Assembly (NCBI RefSeq): GCF_018613695.1
Contig: NZ_JAGGPR010000005.1
Location: 431,571 to 495,570 of the forward strand
DNA length: 64,000 bases
Source of the DNA: Arthrobacter sp. ISL-95
GTDB lineage: Bacteria; Actinomycetota; Actinomycetes; Actinomycetales; Micrococcaceae
Direction: 5' to 3'
The position numbers and the translations under genes are program-made. This document shows, piece by piece, positions 23,241 through 33,502 of the stretch. Under the pieces are notes generated by a model. It ran no database searches. It had not been told where the DNA came from and saw only the letters and a list, made by a program, of their open reading frames with translations. Each line of letters opens with the position of its first letter. Position 1 is the first letter of the stretch.

Positions 23241-23278
23241 GCCGGTACGCCAAGCCCGCACAATTTAACTCATACGGG

Positions 23279-24712
23279 CTACAAATGATAATGGCGTGCG
23301 CGGACTAATGACCGGTACCAGTAGAACGACTCCTTGGGAGTCCGTTCCAGGGTCTCGAAGTCCACGTGGATCAGGCCGAACCGTTGCGAGTAACCGGCTG
23401 CCCACTCGAAATTATCCAGCAAGGTCCAGACGTAGTATCCGCGAAGATCCACATCCTCGGCCATGCCTCCAGGCCCGGTTGCCGTCAGTGCATGGCCTAA
23501 ATGTTCAGCCAGATAGGTGATGCGGTTGGTGTCCTGAAGGGGTCCGTCAACGTGCGCTGGCTCGGGGAAGCTGGCGCCGCCTTCGGTGATGTAGACGGGC
23601 GGAAGTGCCTCCCCATACCGATCCTTCAATTGGCGCAGCAGCAGCGCCAGGTATTCCGGTGCGACCGGCCAGCCAAACCCTGTGGTCTCATACTCCTTGT
23701 AGGCGGCCAAGTGGAAGGGAACCTGGGTCATCTCCGGTGACCGTCCGGTGGGTATCTCCGCCGGCCCGGGGCCTGCTGCCACCTTCACGGGGTAGTAGTA
23801 GTTGAGTCCGTAGAAGTCCAGGGGTTGGCTGATCAGTTCAAGATCGCCATCGTGGACGGTACCCAGTGAGCGGAACCAAGGTTTCATGGGCAGGGGTGGC
23901 TTGGGATACTGGCCAAGCAGTATTGCATCGGCGTAGATGCGGTTGAGGATCAGGTCCAGCGCCTGAGTCATCAGCCGGTCGCCAAGACTGTTGCTGGCGG
24001 ACTCGACGGGGCAGTGCATGTTGGAGACCCCTATCTGCCCTTTAACGCCGGCGCTCCGTAGTGCCCGGACAGCCATTCCGTGACCCAGCAGTTGATGATG
24101 TGCGGCAGGCAGGGAATCGAACAGCAGTTGCCGGCCCGGGGCGTGCACTCCCAACGAGTACCCCTGCACAGTGACTGACACGGGCTCGTTCATGGTGACC
24201 CAGTGATCAACGCGATCACCGAAGCGTTCGGCGGCGGCCTCGCAGTAGACAGCGAAGCGCTCGGCAGTGTCCCGGTTCATCCACCCGCCGGCGTGCTCCA
24301 ATTCCAGCGGGGTATCCCAGTGGTAGAGCGTCGCCATGGGGGAGATTCCCGCGGCCAGGAGTTTGTCTATCAGGCGGTCATAGAAATCCAGCCCCCGCTG
24401 GTTGACTGCGCCTTTGCCGCCAGGTTGGATTCGAGGCCACGAGAGCGAAAAGCGGTAGGAGTCGACGCCAAGTTCCTGCATCAGGGCGATGTCTTCATCA
24501 GAACGGTTGTAGTGATCGCACGCCACGGCGGGGGAGCCGCCGTCGACTATTGCTCCGGGCTTTTCCGAGAACGCATCCCAGCCAGAGGGCCCCCGTCCAT
24601 CGGCGGTCAGCGAACCCTCAATCTGGAAAGCCGCAGATGCAACACCCAAAGTGAACCCCCGGTGCAGGCGGGCGGCGAGATCTTCCACGGAGCCTGAATC
24701 CTGGGAGTTCAT
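23279..24712 (-). CDS. GH1 beta-glucosidase
   Basis: Cytoplasmic glycosidase, 477 residues, no signal peptide. GH1 proteins hydrolyse beta-glucosides such as cellobiose by a retaining mechanism. Acid/base Glu176 sits in TMNEP and nucleophile Glu377 in YITEGG; substrate-site HWDTP and the C-terminal LLDNFEWAAGYSQRFGL are present. ATG 24712 is chosen over a GTG at 24757 because the family start falls just after it and GATGGGGG precedes it. It converges with the membrane-peptide gene and is divergent from rpsJ. Confidence 0.93.
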   Translation of the reverse strand: MNSQDSGSVEDLAARLHRGFTLGVASAAFQIEGSLTADGRGPSGWDAFSEKPGAIVDGGSPAVACDHYNRSDEDIALMQELGVDSYRFSLSWPRIQPGGKGAVNQRGLDFYDRLIDKLLAAGISPMATLYHWDTPLELEHAGGWMNRDTAERFAVYCEAAAERFGDRVDHWVTMNEPVSVTVQGYSLGVHAPGRQLLFDSLPAAHHQLLGHGMAVRALRSAGVKGQIGVSNMHCPVESASNSLGDRLMTQALDLILNRIYADAILLGQYPKPPLPMKPWFRSLGTVHDGDLELISQPLDFYGLNYYYPVKVAAGPGPAEIPTGRSPEMTQVPFHLAAYKEYETTGFGWPVAPEYLALLLRQLKDRYGEALPPVYITEGGASFPEPAHVDGPLQDTNRITYLAEHLGHALTATGPGGMAEDVDLRGYYVWTLLDNFEWAAGYSQRFGLIHVDFETLERTPKESFYWYRSLVRARHYHL

Positions 24713-25094
24713 GCCCCCATCATCCTCACCGGATGAGTGCCGGGCAATGGCTCTCACGGGCCGATTCGCCTTTACACCATATTTCCGCCATACTGGATGA
24801 GTTGTTCAAGCGCTTCTTCGTGTCCCGATCCGGATAATGCCGGATGTCAGGGTCCAGGCTGAAGCCCAAACATAACCCTGAACCCCATGATTGCGGTCGA
24901 GTTTGCGTGGAAATCGCGACACGCCCGACCGCGGGGGTCGGTGCGCCGACAAGGTGAGGAACCCGGATTCTTCCGGATTCAGCTTGTGCGGCGTGTGGTG
25001 GTAGATCCTCAAACGCTTCGGCGGCCACATCAACAGGTAAGTAAACAGAGCAGCCCTAACTAGAGCAGCACTAGCTGAAAGAGAGTCAGGCGAC
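24713..25094. other. Divergent intergenic region between bgl gene and rpsJ
   Basis: 382 bases with no gene seen. It must hold the promoter of the minus-strand beta-glucosidase and the promoter and leader of the S10 cluster; no clean promoter hexamers stand out. A palindrome AAGCGCTT (24808-24815) in CAAGCGCTTC resembles the CG-centred half-site layout of LacI-family operators and could control the glucosidase, at low confidence. The direct repeat CGGATTC-TTC-CGGATTC is at 24964-24980. Confidence 0.4.
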
Positions 25095-25403
25095 ATGGCG
25101 GGACAAAAAATCCGCATCCGGCTGAAGTCATATGACCACGAGGTCATTGATGTTTCAGCGCGGAAGATCGTTGAGACGGTCACGCGCGCAGGCGCAACGG
25201 TAGTCGGCCCGGTGCCCCTGCCGACGGAGAAGAACGTTTACTGCGTTATTCGCTCTCCTCACAAGTACAAGGACAGCCGTGAGCACTTCGAAATGCGTAC
25301 TCACAAGCGTCTGATCGACATCATCGACCCCACGCCGAAGGCTGTTGACTCGCTTATGCGTCTCGACCTGCCCGCCGACGTGAACATCGAAATCAAGCTC
25401 TAG
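25095..25403 (+). CDS. rpsJ: 30S ribosomal protein S10 (uS10)
   Basis: 102 residues. S10 is a head protein and, with NusB, a transcription antitermination factor. Core [14 protein letters not shown] and [20 protein letters not shown] are typical. The ribosome site GAAAGAGAG lies upstream. First gene of an eleven-gene cluster rpsJ-rplCDWB-rpsS-rplV-rpsC-rplP-rpmC-rpsQ with gaps mostly under 40 bases. Confidence 0.98.
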
Positions 25404-25420
25404 GGAGGTGCTGAGAGACT

Positions 25421-26071
25421 ATGACCGCAACCCGTAACGTAAAGGGCCTGCTGGGCACGAAGCTCGGCATGACCCAGGTCTGGGACGAGAACAACAAGCT
25501 CATCCCGGTAACTGTTGTCCAGGCTGACTCCAACGTCATCACCCAGCTGCGTAACGCAGAGGTAGATGGCTACGTCGCCGTACAGATCGGCTACGGCCAG
25601 ATCGACCCCCGCAAGGTCACCAAGCCGCTGGCTGGTCACTTTGAAAAGGCCGGCGTAACTCCTCGCCGCCACGTCGTCGAACTGCGTACCGCAGACGCCG
25701 CATCCTACGAGCTGGGCCAGGAGCTCTCTGTTGAGATCTTCGAAGCCGGCCAGAAGATCGACGTCGTCGGCACCTCCAAGGGTAAGGGCTTTGCCGGTGT
25801 TATGAAGCGTCACGGCTTCCACGGCGTTGGCGCTTCCCACGGTGCCCACAAGAACCACCGTAAGCCTGGCTCCATCGGTGGCGCATCCACCCCGAGCCGC
25901 GTCTTCAAGGGCCTGAAAATGGCCGGCCGCATGGGCGCCGAGCGTCACACCACGCTGAACCTCACGGTTCACGCCATTGACGCTGAGAAGTCGCTGCTCC
26001 TTATCAAGGGTGCCGTTCCCGGTGCCCGCGGCCAGGTCGTACTCGTACGCACCGCCGTGAAGGGAGCCTAG
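25421..26071 (+). CDS. rplC: 50S ribosomal protein L3 (uL3)
   Basis: 216 residues; early assembly protein whose loop approaches the peptidyl-transferase centre. Start [14 protein letters not shown], central [15 protein letters not shown] and [13 protein letters not shown] are all conserved. GGAGGT lies upstream of ATG 25421; 17-base gap from rpsJ and 4-base gap to rplD. Confidence 0.98.
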   Translation: MTATRNVKGLLGTKLGMTQVWDENNKLIPVTVVQADSNVITQLRNAEVDGYVAVQIGYGQIDPRKVTKPLAGHFEKAGVTPRRHVVELRTADAASYELGQELSVEIFEAGQKIDVVGTSKGKGFAGVMKRHGFHGVGASHGAHKNHRKPGSIGGASTPSRVFKGLKMAGRMGAERHTTLNLTVHAIDAEKSLLLIKGAVPGARGQVVLVRTAVKGA

Positions 26072-26075
26072 TTAA

Positions 26076-26693
26076 ATGACTAGCACTGTCAAGGTAGACC
26101 TGCCCGCAGAGATCTTCGACGTCCAGACCAACGTGCCGCTGCTGCACCAGGTCGTCGTCGCACAGCTCGCTGCTGCACGCCAGGGTACCCACAAGACGAA
26201 GACCCGCGCCGAGGTTTCCGGTGCAGGTCGCAAGCCGTTCAAGCAGAAGGGCACCGGCCGCGCCCGTCAGGGTTCAATCCGTGCTCCTCACATGACCGGC
26301 GGTGGCGTTGTCCACGGTCCGACCCCTCGTGACTACAGCCAGCGCACCCCCAAGAAGATGAAGGCTGCTGCACTCCGCGGCGCCCTGTCTGACCGCGCCC
26401 GTAACGGCCGCATCCACGTCATCGCTGAACTGGTAGCCGGCACCAAGCCGTCCGCCAAGGAAGCACTGGCGTCGCTGCGTGCAGTCTCCGAGCGCAAGAA
26501 CCTGCTCGTCGTAATCGAGCGCGCCAACGATGTTGCTGCACTCTCCGTGCGCAACCTCGAAGGTATTCACGTTCTGTACGCAGACCAGTTGAACACCTAC
26601 GACGTACTCATCTCCGACGACGTGGTCTTCACCAAGGCTGCTTTCGAGGCGTTCGTCGCTGACAAGGCCAAGAACGAGGAGGCCTCCAAGTGA
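26076..26693 (+). CDS. rplD: 50S ribosomal protein L4 (uL4)
   Basis: 205 residues. L4 lines the exit tunnel and in gamma-proteobacteria represses the S10 operon. The tunnel-loop region [20 protein letters not shown] is intact, with no deletion of the kind linked to macrolide resistance. The stop overlaps the GTG start of rplW (GTGA). Confidence 0.97.
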   Translation: MTSTVKVDLPAEIFDVQTNVPLLHQVVVAQLAAARQGTHKTKTRAEVSGAGRKPFKQKGTGRARQGSIRAPHMTGGGVVHGPTPRDYSQRTPKKMKAAALRGALSDRARNGRIHVIAELVAGTKPSAKEALASLRAVSERKNLLVVIERANDVAALSVRNLEGIHVLYADQLNTYDVLISDDVVFTKAAFEAFVADKAKNEEASK

Positions 26694-26995
26694 GCGTAAC
26701 CACCATCAAGGACCCGCGCGACGTCGTGCTTGCACCCGTCGTTTCGGAAAAGAGCTACGGTCTGATCGACGAAGGCAAGTACACCTTCCTGGTGGACCCT
26801 CGCTCGAACAAGACCGAGATCAAATTGGCCGTTGAGAAGATCTTCTCGGTCAAGGTTGACTCGATCAACACCATCAACCGTGCCGGTAAGCGCAAGCGCA
26901 CCAAATTCGGCTGGGGAACGCGCAAGAGCACCAAGCGTGCAATTGTCACCCTCAAAGAAGGCACAATCGACATCTTCGGCGGTCCGCTCGCGTAG
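26690..26995 (+). CDS. rplW: 50S ribosomal protein L23 (uL23)
   Basis: 101 residues; sits at the tunnel exit as a docking site for trigger factor and [20 protein letters not shown] and the basic [17 protein letters not shown] segment are present. GTG 26690 overlaps the rplD stop by four bases, implying coupled translation. Confidence 0.97.
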   Translation: MSVTTIKDPRDVVLAPVVSEKSYGLIDEGKYTFLVDPRSNKTEIKLAVEKIFSVKVDSINTINRAGKRKRTKFGWGTRKSTKRAIVTLKEGTIDIFGGPLA

Positions 26996-27024
26996 CGGAG
27001 ACCACTTTAACGAGGAAATAAATT

Positions 27025-27864
27025 ATGGGAATCCGTAAATACAAGCCGACTACCCCGGGCCGTCGTGGCTCGAGCGTAGCCGACTTCGCTGAAATCACGC
27101 GATCGACTCCGGAAAAGTCGTTGCTGCGTCCGCTGCACAAAACAGGCGGCCGTAACAACTCTGGTAAGATCACCACCCGTCACAAGGGTGGTGGGCACAA
27201 GCGCCAGTACCGTCTGATCGACTTCCGTCGTCACGACAAGGACGGCATCAACGCCCGCGTTGCCGAAATCGAGTACGACCCGAACCGTACGGCTCGCATC
27301 GCACTCCTGCACTACGTTGATGGCACCAAGCGTTACATCATCGCTCCTAACAAGCTGTCCCAGGGTGACTTCGTCGAGGCTGGTCCTGACGCTGACATCA
27401 AGCCGGGCAACAACCTGCCGCTGCGCAACATCCCGGTTGGTACCGTAATCCACGCAGTTGAACTGCGTCCGGGTGGCGGCGCCAAGATGGCACGTTCCGC
27501 AGGTGCTTCGGTACAGCTCGTTGCCAAGGAAGGCCGCTTCGCTCAGCTGCGTCTGCCCTCCGGCGAAATCCGCAACGTTGACGTGCGCTGCCGCGCAACC
27601 GTCGGCGAGGTCGGCAACGCCGAGCAGTCGAACATCAACTGGGGCAAGGCCGGCCGTATGCGCTGGAAGGGCGTTCGCCCGACCGTCCGTGGTGTAGCCA
27701 TGAACCCGGTTGACCACCCGCACGGTGGTGGTGAAGGTAAGACTTCCGGTGGACGTCACCCGGTTAACCCGAACGGCAAGCCCGAGGGCCGTACCCGCCG
27801 TCCGAACAAAGAGAGCGACAAGCTTATTGTTCGTCGCCGCCGTACTGGCAAGAACAAGCGATAG
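27025..27864 (+). CDS. rplB: 50S ribosomal protein L2 (uL2)
   Basis: 279 residues; needed for subunit joining and peptidyl-transferase activity. [19 protein letters not shown] near the N-terminus and the functional histidine loop [15 protein letters not shown] near the C-terminus are intact. GAGGAAATAA precedes ATG 27025. Confidence 0.98.
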   Translation: MGIRKYKPTTPGRRGSSVADFAEITRSTPEKSLLRPLHKTGGRNNSGKITTRHKGGGHKRQYRLIDFRRHDKDGINARVAEIEYDPNRTARIALLHYVDGTKRYIIAPNKLSQGDFVEAGPDADIKPGNNLPLRNIPVGTVIHAVELRPGGGAKMARSAGASVQLVAKEGRFAQLRLPSGEIRNVDVRCRATVGEVGNAEQSNINWGKAGRMRWKGVRPTVRGVAMNPVDHPHGGGEGKTSGGRHPVNPNGKPEGRTRRPNKESDKLIVRRRRTGKNKR

Positions 27865-27876
27865 GAGCCTGGACAC

Positions 27877-28158
27877 ATGCCACGCAGCCTGAAAAAAGGT
27901 CCTTTCGTTGACCAGCACCTCTTTGTGAAGGTCGCACGGGAAAACGATAAGGGCACCAAGAACGTCATCAAGACCTGGTCCCGCCGTTCGATGATCATCC
28001 CCGACATGCTCGGGCACACGATCGCCGTACACGACGGACGCAAGCACATTCCGGTGTTTGTCACAGAGTCGATGGTCGGGCACAAGCTCGGCGAATTCGC
28101 TCCCACGCGGACATTCCGCGGCCATGTTAAGGACGACCGTAAGGGCAAGCGCCGCTAG
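27877..28158 (+). CDS. rpsS: 30S ribosomal protein S19 (uS19)
   Basis: 93 residues; pairs with S13 in the 30S head. Start [15 protein letters not shown] and core [20 protein letters not shown] match the family. Ribosome site TAGGAG upstream of ATG 27877. Confidence 0.98.
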   Translation: MPRSLKKGPFVDQHLFVKVARENDKGTKNVIKTWSRRSMIIPDMLGHTIAVHDGRKHIPVFVTESMVGHKLGEFAPTRTFRGHVKDDRKGKRR

Positions 28159-28196
28159 GCGCCTGACCTTACGTCTTAGACGAGAGAAGGAAAGCA

Positions 28197-28562
28197 ATGG
28201 AAGCCAAGGCTATTGCGCGTCACATCCGCGTAACGCCTATGAAGGCCCGGCGCGTCGTCAACCTTGTTCGTGGTAAGCAAGCGAATGAGGCTCTGGCAAT
28301 TCTGAAGTTTGCCCCCCAGGCAGCTTCGGAGCCGGTATTCAAGGTACTTCAGTCGGCAATGGCCAACGCACGTGTCCTCGCGGACCGTGACGGCGTTGCA
28401 TTCGACGACAGCGACCTCTTCATCACCGAAGCATTTGTTGATGAAGGCCCGACCATGAAGCGGTTCCAGCCGCGTGCCCAGGGCCGCGCCTACCGCATTA
28501 GGAAGCGGACCAGCCACATCACGCTGGTTGTCGCAACCCCGGAGAAAGAGGAGGCTCGCTAA
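28197..28562 (+). CDS. rplV: 50S ribosomal protein L22 (uL22)
   Basis: 121 residues; its hairpin narrows the exit tunnel. [19 protein letters not shown] and the beta-hairpin [20 protein letters not shown] are intact. The stop touches the GTG start of rpsC with no gap. Confidence 0.98.
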   Translation: MEAKAIARHIRVTPMKARRVVNLVRGKQANEALAILKFAPQAASEPVFKVLQSAMANARVLADRDGVAFDDSDLFITEAFVDEGPTMKRFQPRAQGRAYRIRKRTSHITLVVATPEKEEAR

Positions 28563-29384
28563 GTGGGACAGAAAGTTAACCCGCACGGGTTCCGACTCGG
28601 CATCACCACCGACCACGTTTCGCACTGGTTCGCTGACAGCACCAAGCCCGGACAGCGCTACAAGGATTTCGTCCGCGAGGACATCAAGATCCGTCAGCTC
28701 ATGTCCACCGGCATGGAGCGCGCCGGCATCGCCAAGGTCGAGATCGAGCGCACCCGTGACCGTGTCCGCGTGGATATCCACACGGCACGCCCGGGTATCG
28801 TTATCGGCCGCCGTGGCGCTGAAGCAGACCGCATCCGCGGCGAGCTCGAAAAGCTCACCGGCAAGCAGGTTCAGCTGAACATCCTCGAGGTCAAGAACCC
28901 CGAGATGGAAGCACAGCTTGTTGCCCAGGGCATCGCTGAGCAGCTGACTTCCCGCGTGGCTTTCCGCCGTGCGATGAAGAAGGCCATGCAGTCCGCACAG
29001 CGTGCGGGTGCCAAGGGTATCCGTGTTGCTTGCTCGGGTCGTCTGGGTGGCGCAGAAATGTCCCGCTCGGAGTTCTACCGCGAAGGCCGTGTGCCCCTGC
29101 ACACCCTCCGCGCGAACATCGACTACGGCTTCTACGAAGCCAAGACCACCTTCGGCCGTATCGGTGTGAAGGTTTGGATCTACAAGGGTGACGTAACTGC
29201 CAAGGAACTGGCTCAGCAGGCAGCTGCTGCTCCGTCCCGTGGCCGTGCAGGAGACCGTCCGGGCCGCCCGGGTGGCGACCGCCGTCGTCGTAACGACCGT
29301 CCGGCAGCTGAGGCAGCACCCGCTGCCGTTGAAGCACCGGCCGCTGAAGCTGCTGCTCCGGCAGCAGAAGGAGGACAGGCTTAA
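28563..29384 (+). CDS. rpsC: 30S ribosomal protein S3 (uS3) with C-terminal tail
   Basis: 273 residues; mRNA-entry helicase protein with a KH domain ([20 protein letters not shown]). After the usual end near residue 220, a tail of about 50 residues follows: first Arg/Gly-rich ([18 protein letters not shown]), then Ala/Pro/Glu-rich ([16 protein letters not shown]). The tail resembles those of L10 and L17 in this window. GTG 28563 directly abuts the rplV stop. Confidence 0.97.
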   Translation: MGQKVNPHGFRLGITTDHVSHWFADSTKPGQRYKDFVREDIKIRQLMSTGMERAGIAKVEIERTRDRVRVDIHTARPGIVIGRRGAEADRIRGELEKLTGKQVQLNILEVKNPEMEAQLVAQGIAEQLTSRVAFRRAMKKAMQSAQRAGAKGIRVACSGRLGGAEMSRSEFYREGRVPLHTLRANIDYGFYEAKTTFGRIGVKVWIYKGDVTAKELAQQAAAAPSRGRAGDRPGRPGGDRRRRNDRPAAEAAPAAVEAPAAEAAAPAAEGGQA

Positions 29385-29801
29385 ATGCTTATCCCACGTC
29401 GAGTCAAGCACCGTAAGCAGCACCACCCGGGTCGTTCCGGCGCTGCAACGGGCGGCACCAAGGTCAGCTTCGGTGAATACGGTATCCAGGCTCTGAGCCC
29501 GGCATACGTAACCAACCGTCAGATCGAGTCCGCTCGTATCGCGATGACCCGCCACATCAAGCGTGGCGGTAAGGTCTGGATCAACATCTACCCGGACCGT
29601 CCGCTGACGAAGAAGCCTGCTGAAACCCGTATGGGTTCCGGTAAGGGTTCTCCGGAATGGTGGGTCGCAAACGTCAAGCCGGGCCGGGTTCTCTTCGAAC
29701 TCTCCGGTGTCAATGAAGAGGTAGCTCGCGAGGCCCTGCGCCTGGCAATCCACAAGCTCCCGTTGAAGGCACGCATTGTGCGTCGCGAAGGTGGTGAATA
29801 G
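29385..29801 (+). CDS. rplP: 50S ribosomal protein L16 (uL16)
   Basis: 138 residues; organises the A-site of the 50S subunit. [19 protein letters not shown] and the [14 protein letters not shown] loop are typical. No gap from rpsC; 2 bases before rpmC. Confidence 0.98.
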   Translation: MLIPRRVKHRKQHHPGRSGAATGGTKVSFGEYGIQALSPAYVTNRQIESARIAMTRHIKRGGKVWINIYPDRPLTKKPAETRMGSGKGSPEWWVANVKPGRVLFELSGVNEEVAREALRLAIHKLPLKARIVRREGGE

Positions 29802-29803
29802 AA

Positions 29804-30124
29804 ATGGCAGTAGGGTCGAAGGATCTCGCACCCGCACAGCTGGACGGTTTCGACAACGAGCGTCTCGTTGAAGAACTCCGCAAGTCCAAGGAAGAGCTGT
29901 TCAACCTGCGTTTCCAGTCCGCCACCGGACAGCTGGAGAACCACGGTCGCCTGCGCGCGGTAAAGAAGGACATCGCACGCATCTACACCGTTCTCCGTGA
30001 GCGCGAACTGGGCATTCGTGCCGAGGTTGCCGCACCGGTTGTGGAAGCCAAGGAAGAAAAGAAGTCCAAGAAGGCTACCAAGGCTGAAAAGGCCGAGGTT
30101 GAAGCTGGAGAGGATGCCAAGTGA
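29804..30124 (+). CDS. rpmC: 50S ribosomal protein L29 (uL29), extended
   Basis: 106 residues; tunnel-exit protein contacting L23 and trigger factor. The standard L29 helical hairpin ([20 protein letters not shown], then [13 protein letters not shown]) ends near residue 75. A Lys/Glu/Ala-rich tail of about 30 residues ([20 protein letters not shown]) follows, where many L29 proteins stop. The stop overlaps the GTG of rpsQ. Confidence 0.96.
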   Translation: MAVGSKDLAPAQLDGFDNERLVEELRKSKEELFNLRFQSATGQLENHGRLRAVKKDIARIYTVLRERELGIRAEVAAPVVEAKEEKKSKKATKAEKAEVEAGEDAK

Positions 30125-30417
30125 GCGAGAAGGAAACTGTGACGGAAGCAGCAGCCAGCGCTGAACAGCGCGGTTACCGTAAGACGCGTCGCGGCTACGT
30201 TGTCTCTGACAAGATGGAAAAGACCATCGTTGTTCAGGTTGAAGACCGCGTGAAGCACGCTCTGTACGGCAAGGTTATTCGCCGCACCTCGAAGATCAAG
30301 GCTCATGACGAAGAGAACACCGCCGGCATCGGCGACCTCGTTCTCATCTCTGAGACCCGCCCGCTCTCCGCTACCAAGCGGTGGCGCCTGGTGGAGATCC
30401 TCGAAAAGGCCAAGTAA
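30121..30417 (+). CDS. rpsQ: 30S ribosomal protein S17 (uS17)
   Basis: 98 residues; 16S primary binder needed for 30S body assembly. Core [20 protein letters not shown] and [16 protein letters not shown] are clear; the first 18 residues are a divergent extension. GTG 30121 overlaps the rpmC stop (GTGA). Last gene of the S10 cluster: a very long hairpin follows. Confidence 0.97.
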   Translation: MSEKETVTEAAASAEQRGYRKTRRGYVVSDKMEKTIVVQVEDRVKHALYGKVIRRTSKIKAHDEENTAGIGDLVLISETRPLSATKRWRLVEILEKAK

Positions 30418-30451
30418 ATCTGACGCCGGGCATGCCTGGCGGTGATTCACT

Positions 30452-30489
30452 GGAGAGGCCCGCATTCCCTAGGGAATGCGGGCCTCTCC
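30452..30489. terminator. 19-bp perfect palindrome after rpsQ
   Basis: GGAGAGGCCCGCATTCCCT is followed directly by its reverse complement. As RNA it would fold with a CTAG-type tight loop into an extremely stable stem. The next bases (GCTTCTCC) do not form a T run, so this is either a hairpin-only terminator or an mRNA-stabilising 3' end. Confidence 0.7.
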
Positions 30490-30525
30490 GCTTCTCCAGC
30501 CGTTTCGGTTTCGGACTGTAAACGT

Positions 30526-30533
30526 GCTAGGAT
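30526..30533 (+). promoter_or_regulatory. Predicted rplN extended -10
   Basis: TGC-TAGGAT preceded by CG gives CGTGCTAG, identical to the eight bases at the predicted rpsL promoter. No convincing -35 hexamer is visible, as is common with extended -10 promoters. Confidence 0.4.
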
Positions 30534-30770
30534 ATTGAGTTTGTATGGCGCCACTTGTGCGTCGTCCACTACCTCGTAAACAATCGTGCCGCTGCATACT
30601 GCCCCGCGCAGAGTTTTCTGCAAGGGAAGCTGATGCTTGTGGCACGGGCGTTTAGGCCTGTACTGGCAAAATCCAGGCAGGTCAAGAGACACCCCGATCA
30701 ACCGTTCCGCAAGGCTCATTCCGTATGCATGATTTCGGTCTGAGAACCCGCGCGACGCAAGGAGTAAAAA

Positions 30771-31139
30771 TTGATTCAGCAGGAGTCGCGACTCAAGATC
30801 GCCGACAACACGGGTGCTAAGGAAATCCTTACCATTCGCGTTCTCGGTGGATCTGGTCGTCGCTACGCAGGCATTGGCGACGTGATCGTCGCTACCGTCA
30901 AGGACGCTATTCCCGGCGGAAACGTAAAGAAGGGCGACGTCGTCAAGGCGGTCATCGTCCGTACCAAGAAGGAACGCCGCCGTGCGGATGGTTCCTACAT
31001 CAAGTTTGACGAAAACGCAGCTGTGATCCTGAAGAACGACGGTGACCCCCGCGGTACCCGTATCTTCGGCCCGGTTGGTCGTGAACTTCGCGACAAGAAG
31101 TTCATGAAGATCGTTTCGCTGGCCCCGGAGGTGCTTTAG
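30771..31139 (+). CDS. rplN: 50S ribosomal protein L14 (uL14)
   Basis: 122 residues; interface protein that binds L19 and silencing factor RsfS. TTG 30771 lies 7 bases after AAGGAG and gives the canonical start [18 protein letters not shown]. First gene of the spc cluster rplN-rplX-rplE-rpsH-rplF-rplR-rpsE-rpmD-rplO. Confidence 0.98.
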   Translation: MIQQESRLKIADNTGAKEILTIRVLGGSGRRYAGIGDVIVATVKDAIPGGNVKKGDVVKAVIVRTKKERRRADGSYIKFDENAAVILKNDGDPRGTRIFGPVGRELRDKKFMKIVSLAPEVL

Positions 31140-31142
31140 TCC

Positions 31143-31505
31143 ATGGCTAAGAAAATCAAAAAGGGTGACCTCGTTCAGGTCATCACCGGCGCCAAGCAGG
31201 AACGTGGCGGCGACCGCGGCAAGCAGGGCAAGGTCCTGCGCGTGTTCACCGACACCAACCGCGTGCTGGTAGAGGGAATCAACCGCGTCACCAAGCACAG
31301 CAAGGTCGGTCAGTCGCAGCGCGGCACCAAGACCGGTGGCATCGAGGTTGTTGAAGCCCCGATTCACGTATCCAACGTTGCTTTGGTTGACCCGTCCACC
31401 AAGAAGCCGACCCGTGTTGGTTTCCGTCTCGACACCGTTGAGAAGGATGGCGCTACCAAGACCGTCCGTATCCGCGTGTCCAAGGCCACCGGGAAGGACA
31501 TCTAA
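31143..31505 (+). CDS. rplX: 50S ribosomal protein L24 (uL24)
   Basis: 120 residues; assembly initiator with a KOW motif ([20 protein letters not shown]). ATG 31143 is 3 bases after the rplN stop. Its TAA overlaps the ATG of rplE by one base. Confidence 0.98.
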   Translation: MAKKIKKGDLVQVITGAKQERGGDRGKQGKVLRVFTDTNRVLVEGINRVTKHSKVGQSQRGTKTGGIEVVEAPIHVSNVALVDPSTKKPTRVGFRLDTVEKDGATKTVRIRVSKATGKDI

Positions 31506-32083
31506 TGACTGAGACTCTCGAGACTCCAGTAAAGATCGTTCCGCGTCTGAAGACGAAGTATGCAGAGACCATCAAGAAGTCCCTGCAGGACGAATTCAGC
31601 TACGGAAACGTCAACCAGGTTCCCCGCCTGGTGAAGGTTGTAGTGAACATGGGTGTTGGAGATGCCGCCAAGGACTCCAAACTGATCGACGGCGCTGTTC
31701 GCGACCTCACCCTGATCACCGGCCAGAAGCCGCAGGTAACCAAGGCCCGCAAGTCGATCGCACAGTTCAAGCTGCGCGAAGGCATGCCCATCGGTGCACA
31801 CGCAACTCTGCGTGGAGACCGCATGTGGGAATTCGTGGACCGTCTGGTTTCGCTGGCCCTGCCGCGTATCCGCGACTTCCGCGGCCTCAACGGCAAGCAG
31901 TTTGATGGCAACGGCAACTACACCTTCGGTCTGACCGAGCAGGTTATGTTCCACGAAATCGATCAGGATTCCATCGACCGCGTTCGCGGTATGGACATCA
32001 CGGTCGTCACCACCGCCAAGACCGATGACGAAGGCCGCGCGCTGCTCAAGGCGCTTGGCTTCCCGTTCAAGACCGAAAACTAA
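31505..32083 (+). CDS. rplE: 50S ribosomal protein L5 (uL5)
   Basis: 192 residues; 5S rRNA binder. [20 protein letters not shown] and [20 protein letters not shown] match the family. The start overlaps the rplX stop (TAATG). In most bacteria rpsN (S14) comes next; here the 78-base gap to rpsH is too short for it and no S14 sequence is present. Confidence 0.98.
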   Translation: MTETLETPVKIVPRLKTKYAETIKKSLQDEFSYGNVNQVPRLVKVVVNMGVGDAAKDSKLIDGAVRDLTLITGQKPQVTKARKSIAQFKLREGMPIGAHATLRGDRMWEFVDRLVSLALPRIRDFRGLNGKQFDGNGNYTFGLTEQVMFHEIDQDSIDRVRGMDITVVTTAKTDDEGRALLKALGFPFKTEN

Positions 32084-32161
32084 CTACGTGACAGGTCCGT
32101 CCGCGCAGGCTCATAAGAGCAGGCGCAGCGGAAACCGGTACGAGGAAGGGCTATAGCCCAA

Positions 32162-32560
32162 ATGACTATGACAGATCCTGTCGCAGACATGCTCACGCGT
32201 CTGCGCAATGCAAACTCGGCATACCACGACACCGTGTCCATGCCGTACAGCAAACTGAAGGCACGCGTTGCCGACATCCTGAAGGCAGAAGGCTACATTG
32301 CCGGCTGGAAGGAAGAAGACGCCGAGGTTGGCAAGAAGCTGACCCTCGACCTGAAGTTCGGTCCGAACCGCGAGCGTTCCATCGCTGGCGTCCGCCGCAT
32401 CTCCAAGCCGGGCCTCCGCGTTTACGCGAAGTCCACCAACCTGCCGCACGTGCTGGGTGGCCTGGGTATCGCAATCCTGTCCACCTCTTCCGGCCTCCTG
32501 ACTGACAAGCAGGCCGGCAAGAAGGGCGTGGGCGGCGAAGTCCTCGCGTACGTCTGGTAA
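32162..32560 (+). CDS. rpsH: 30S ribosomal protein S8 (uS8)
   Basis: 132 residues; central-domain assembly protein and, in Escherichia coli, the spc operon repressor. [20 protein letters not shown] and the C-terminal [19 protein letters not shown] are conserved. ATG 32162 is used, with an in-frame ATG six bases later also possible. Confidence 0.98.
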   Translation: MTMTDPVADMLTRLRNANSAYHDTVSMPYSKLKARVADILKAEGYIAGWKEEDAEVGKKLTLDLKFGPNRERSIAGVRRISKPGLRVYAKSTNLPHVLGGLGIAILSTSSGLLTDKQAGKKGVGGEVLAYVW

Positions 32561-32578
32561 CGGGAAAGGAAGAGAATA

Positions 32579-33115
32579 ATGTCACGTATTGGACGTCTCC
32601 CCATCACCGTTCCTGCCGGAGTTGAGGTCAAGCTCGATGGCTCCGTCATCAGCGTCAAAGGTGCCAAGGGCGAGCTGAGCCACACTGTGGCCAGCCCGAT
32701 CGAGGTTACCCAGGAAGAGAACACTCTCACGGTCACCCGCCCGAATGACGAGCGCAACTCGCGTTCGCTGCACGGCCTGACCCGCACCCTGATCGCCAAC
32801 ATGATCCAGGGCGTTACCGAGGGCTACGAGAAGAAGCTTGAAATCGTTGGTACTGGTTACCGCGTTCAAGCCAAGGGTTCTGACCTGGAGTTCGCTCTGG
32901 GCTACAGCCACCCGGTTAACGTCTCTGCACCCGAAGGCATCACCTTCGTAGTAGAGGGTCCGACCAAGCTCTCTGTTGCGGGTATCAACAAGCAGCAGGT
33001 CGGCGAGGTTGCTGCCAACATTCGCAAGCTGCGCAAGCCTGACCCCTACAAGGGCAAGGGTGTCCGTTACGCCGGCGAAGTCATCCGCCGCAAGGTCGGA
33101 AAGGCTGGTAAGTAA
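32579..33115 (+). CDS. rplF: 50S ribosomal protein L6 (uL6)
   Basis: 178 residues; two repeated beta-alpha domains near the sarcin-ricin loop. [17 protein letters not shown] and the C-terminal [20 protein letters not shown] are diagnostic. GGAAAGGAAGAG lies just before ATG 32579. Confidence 0.98.
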   Translation: MSRIGRLPITVPAGVEVKLDGSVISVKGAKGELSHTVASPIEVTQEENTLTVTRPNDERNSRSLHGLTRTLIANMIQGVTEGYEKKLEIVGTGYRVQAKGSDLEFALGYSHPVNVSAPEGITFVVEGPTKLSVAGINKQQVGEVAANIRKLRKPDPYKGKGVRYAGEVIRRKVGKAGK

Positions 33116-33118
33116 ACC

Positions 33119-33502
33119 ATGGCCATCGCAATTAACAAGAAGCGTACGAACAAGAGCAAGTCGGCTGCACGCAGCCGTCGCCAGCTTCGTATCCGCAAGC
33201 GCATCACAGGTACGGCTGTACGTCCTCGTATGGTTGTTAACCGCTCTGCACGTCACATGTTCGTCCAGGTTGTCGATGACAGCAAGGGTGTAACCGTGGC
33301 TTTCGCTTCCACTTTGGAAGCGGACCTTCGTGCATTCGACGGTGACAAGACTGCCAAGGCCAAGCGCGTTGGCGAGCTCGTTGCCGAGCGCGCCAAGGCT
33401 GCAGGCGTCGAAGCTGTTGTCTTCGACCGTGGCGGTAACAAGTACCACGGCCGTATCGCCGCCGTCGCCGACGGTGCTCGCGAAGGTGGGCTGGCACTGT
33501 GA
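33119..33502 (+). CDS. rplR: 50S ribosomal protein L18 (uL18)
   Basis: 127 residues; 5S rRNA binder. [24 protein letters not shown] text (here [18 protein letters not shown]) and the end [20 protein letters not shown] are typical. It starts 3 bases after rplF and its TGA overlaps the GTG of rpsE. Confidence 0.97.
   Translation: MAIAINKKRTNKSKSAARSRRQLRIRKRITGTAVRPRMVVNRSARHMFVQVVDDSKGVTVAFASTLEADLRAFDGDKTAKAKRVGELVAERAKAAGVEAVVFDRGGNKYHGRIAAVADGAREGGLAL

Larger units (their letters stand above)
30418..30770 (+). other. rpsQ-rplN intergenic region and rplN leader
   Basis: 353 bases where most bacteria have a short or no gap. It contains a 19-bp perfect inverted repeat (30452-30489), a probable extended -10 promoter (30526-30533) and then about 230 bases of leader ending in AAGGAG before TTG 30771. 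A 62-codon reading frame in the leader has no good ribosome site and is not called. No known leader class was recognised. Confidence 0.6.

Noticed and set aside
30555..30743. 62-codon frame in the rplN leader
   Set aside because: No ribosome site, Arg/Cys/Pro-rich random-looking product; kept as leader RNA.
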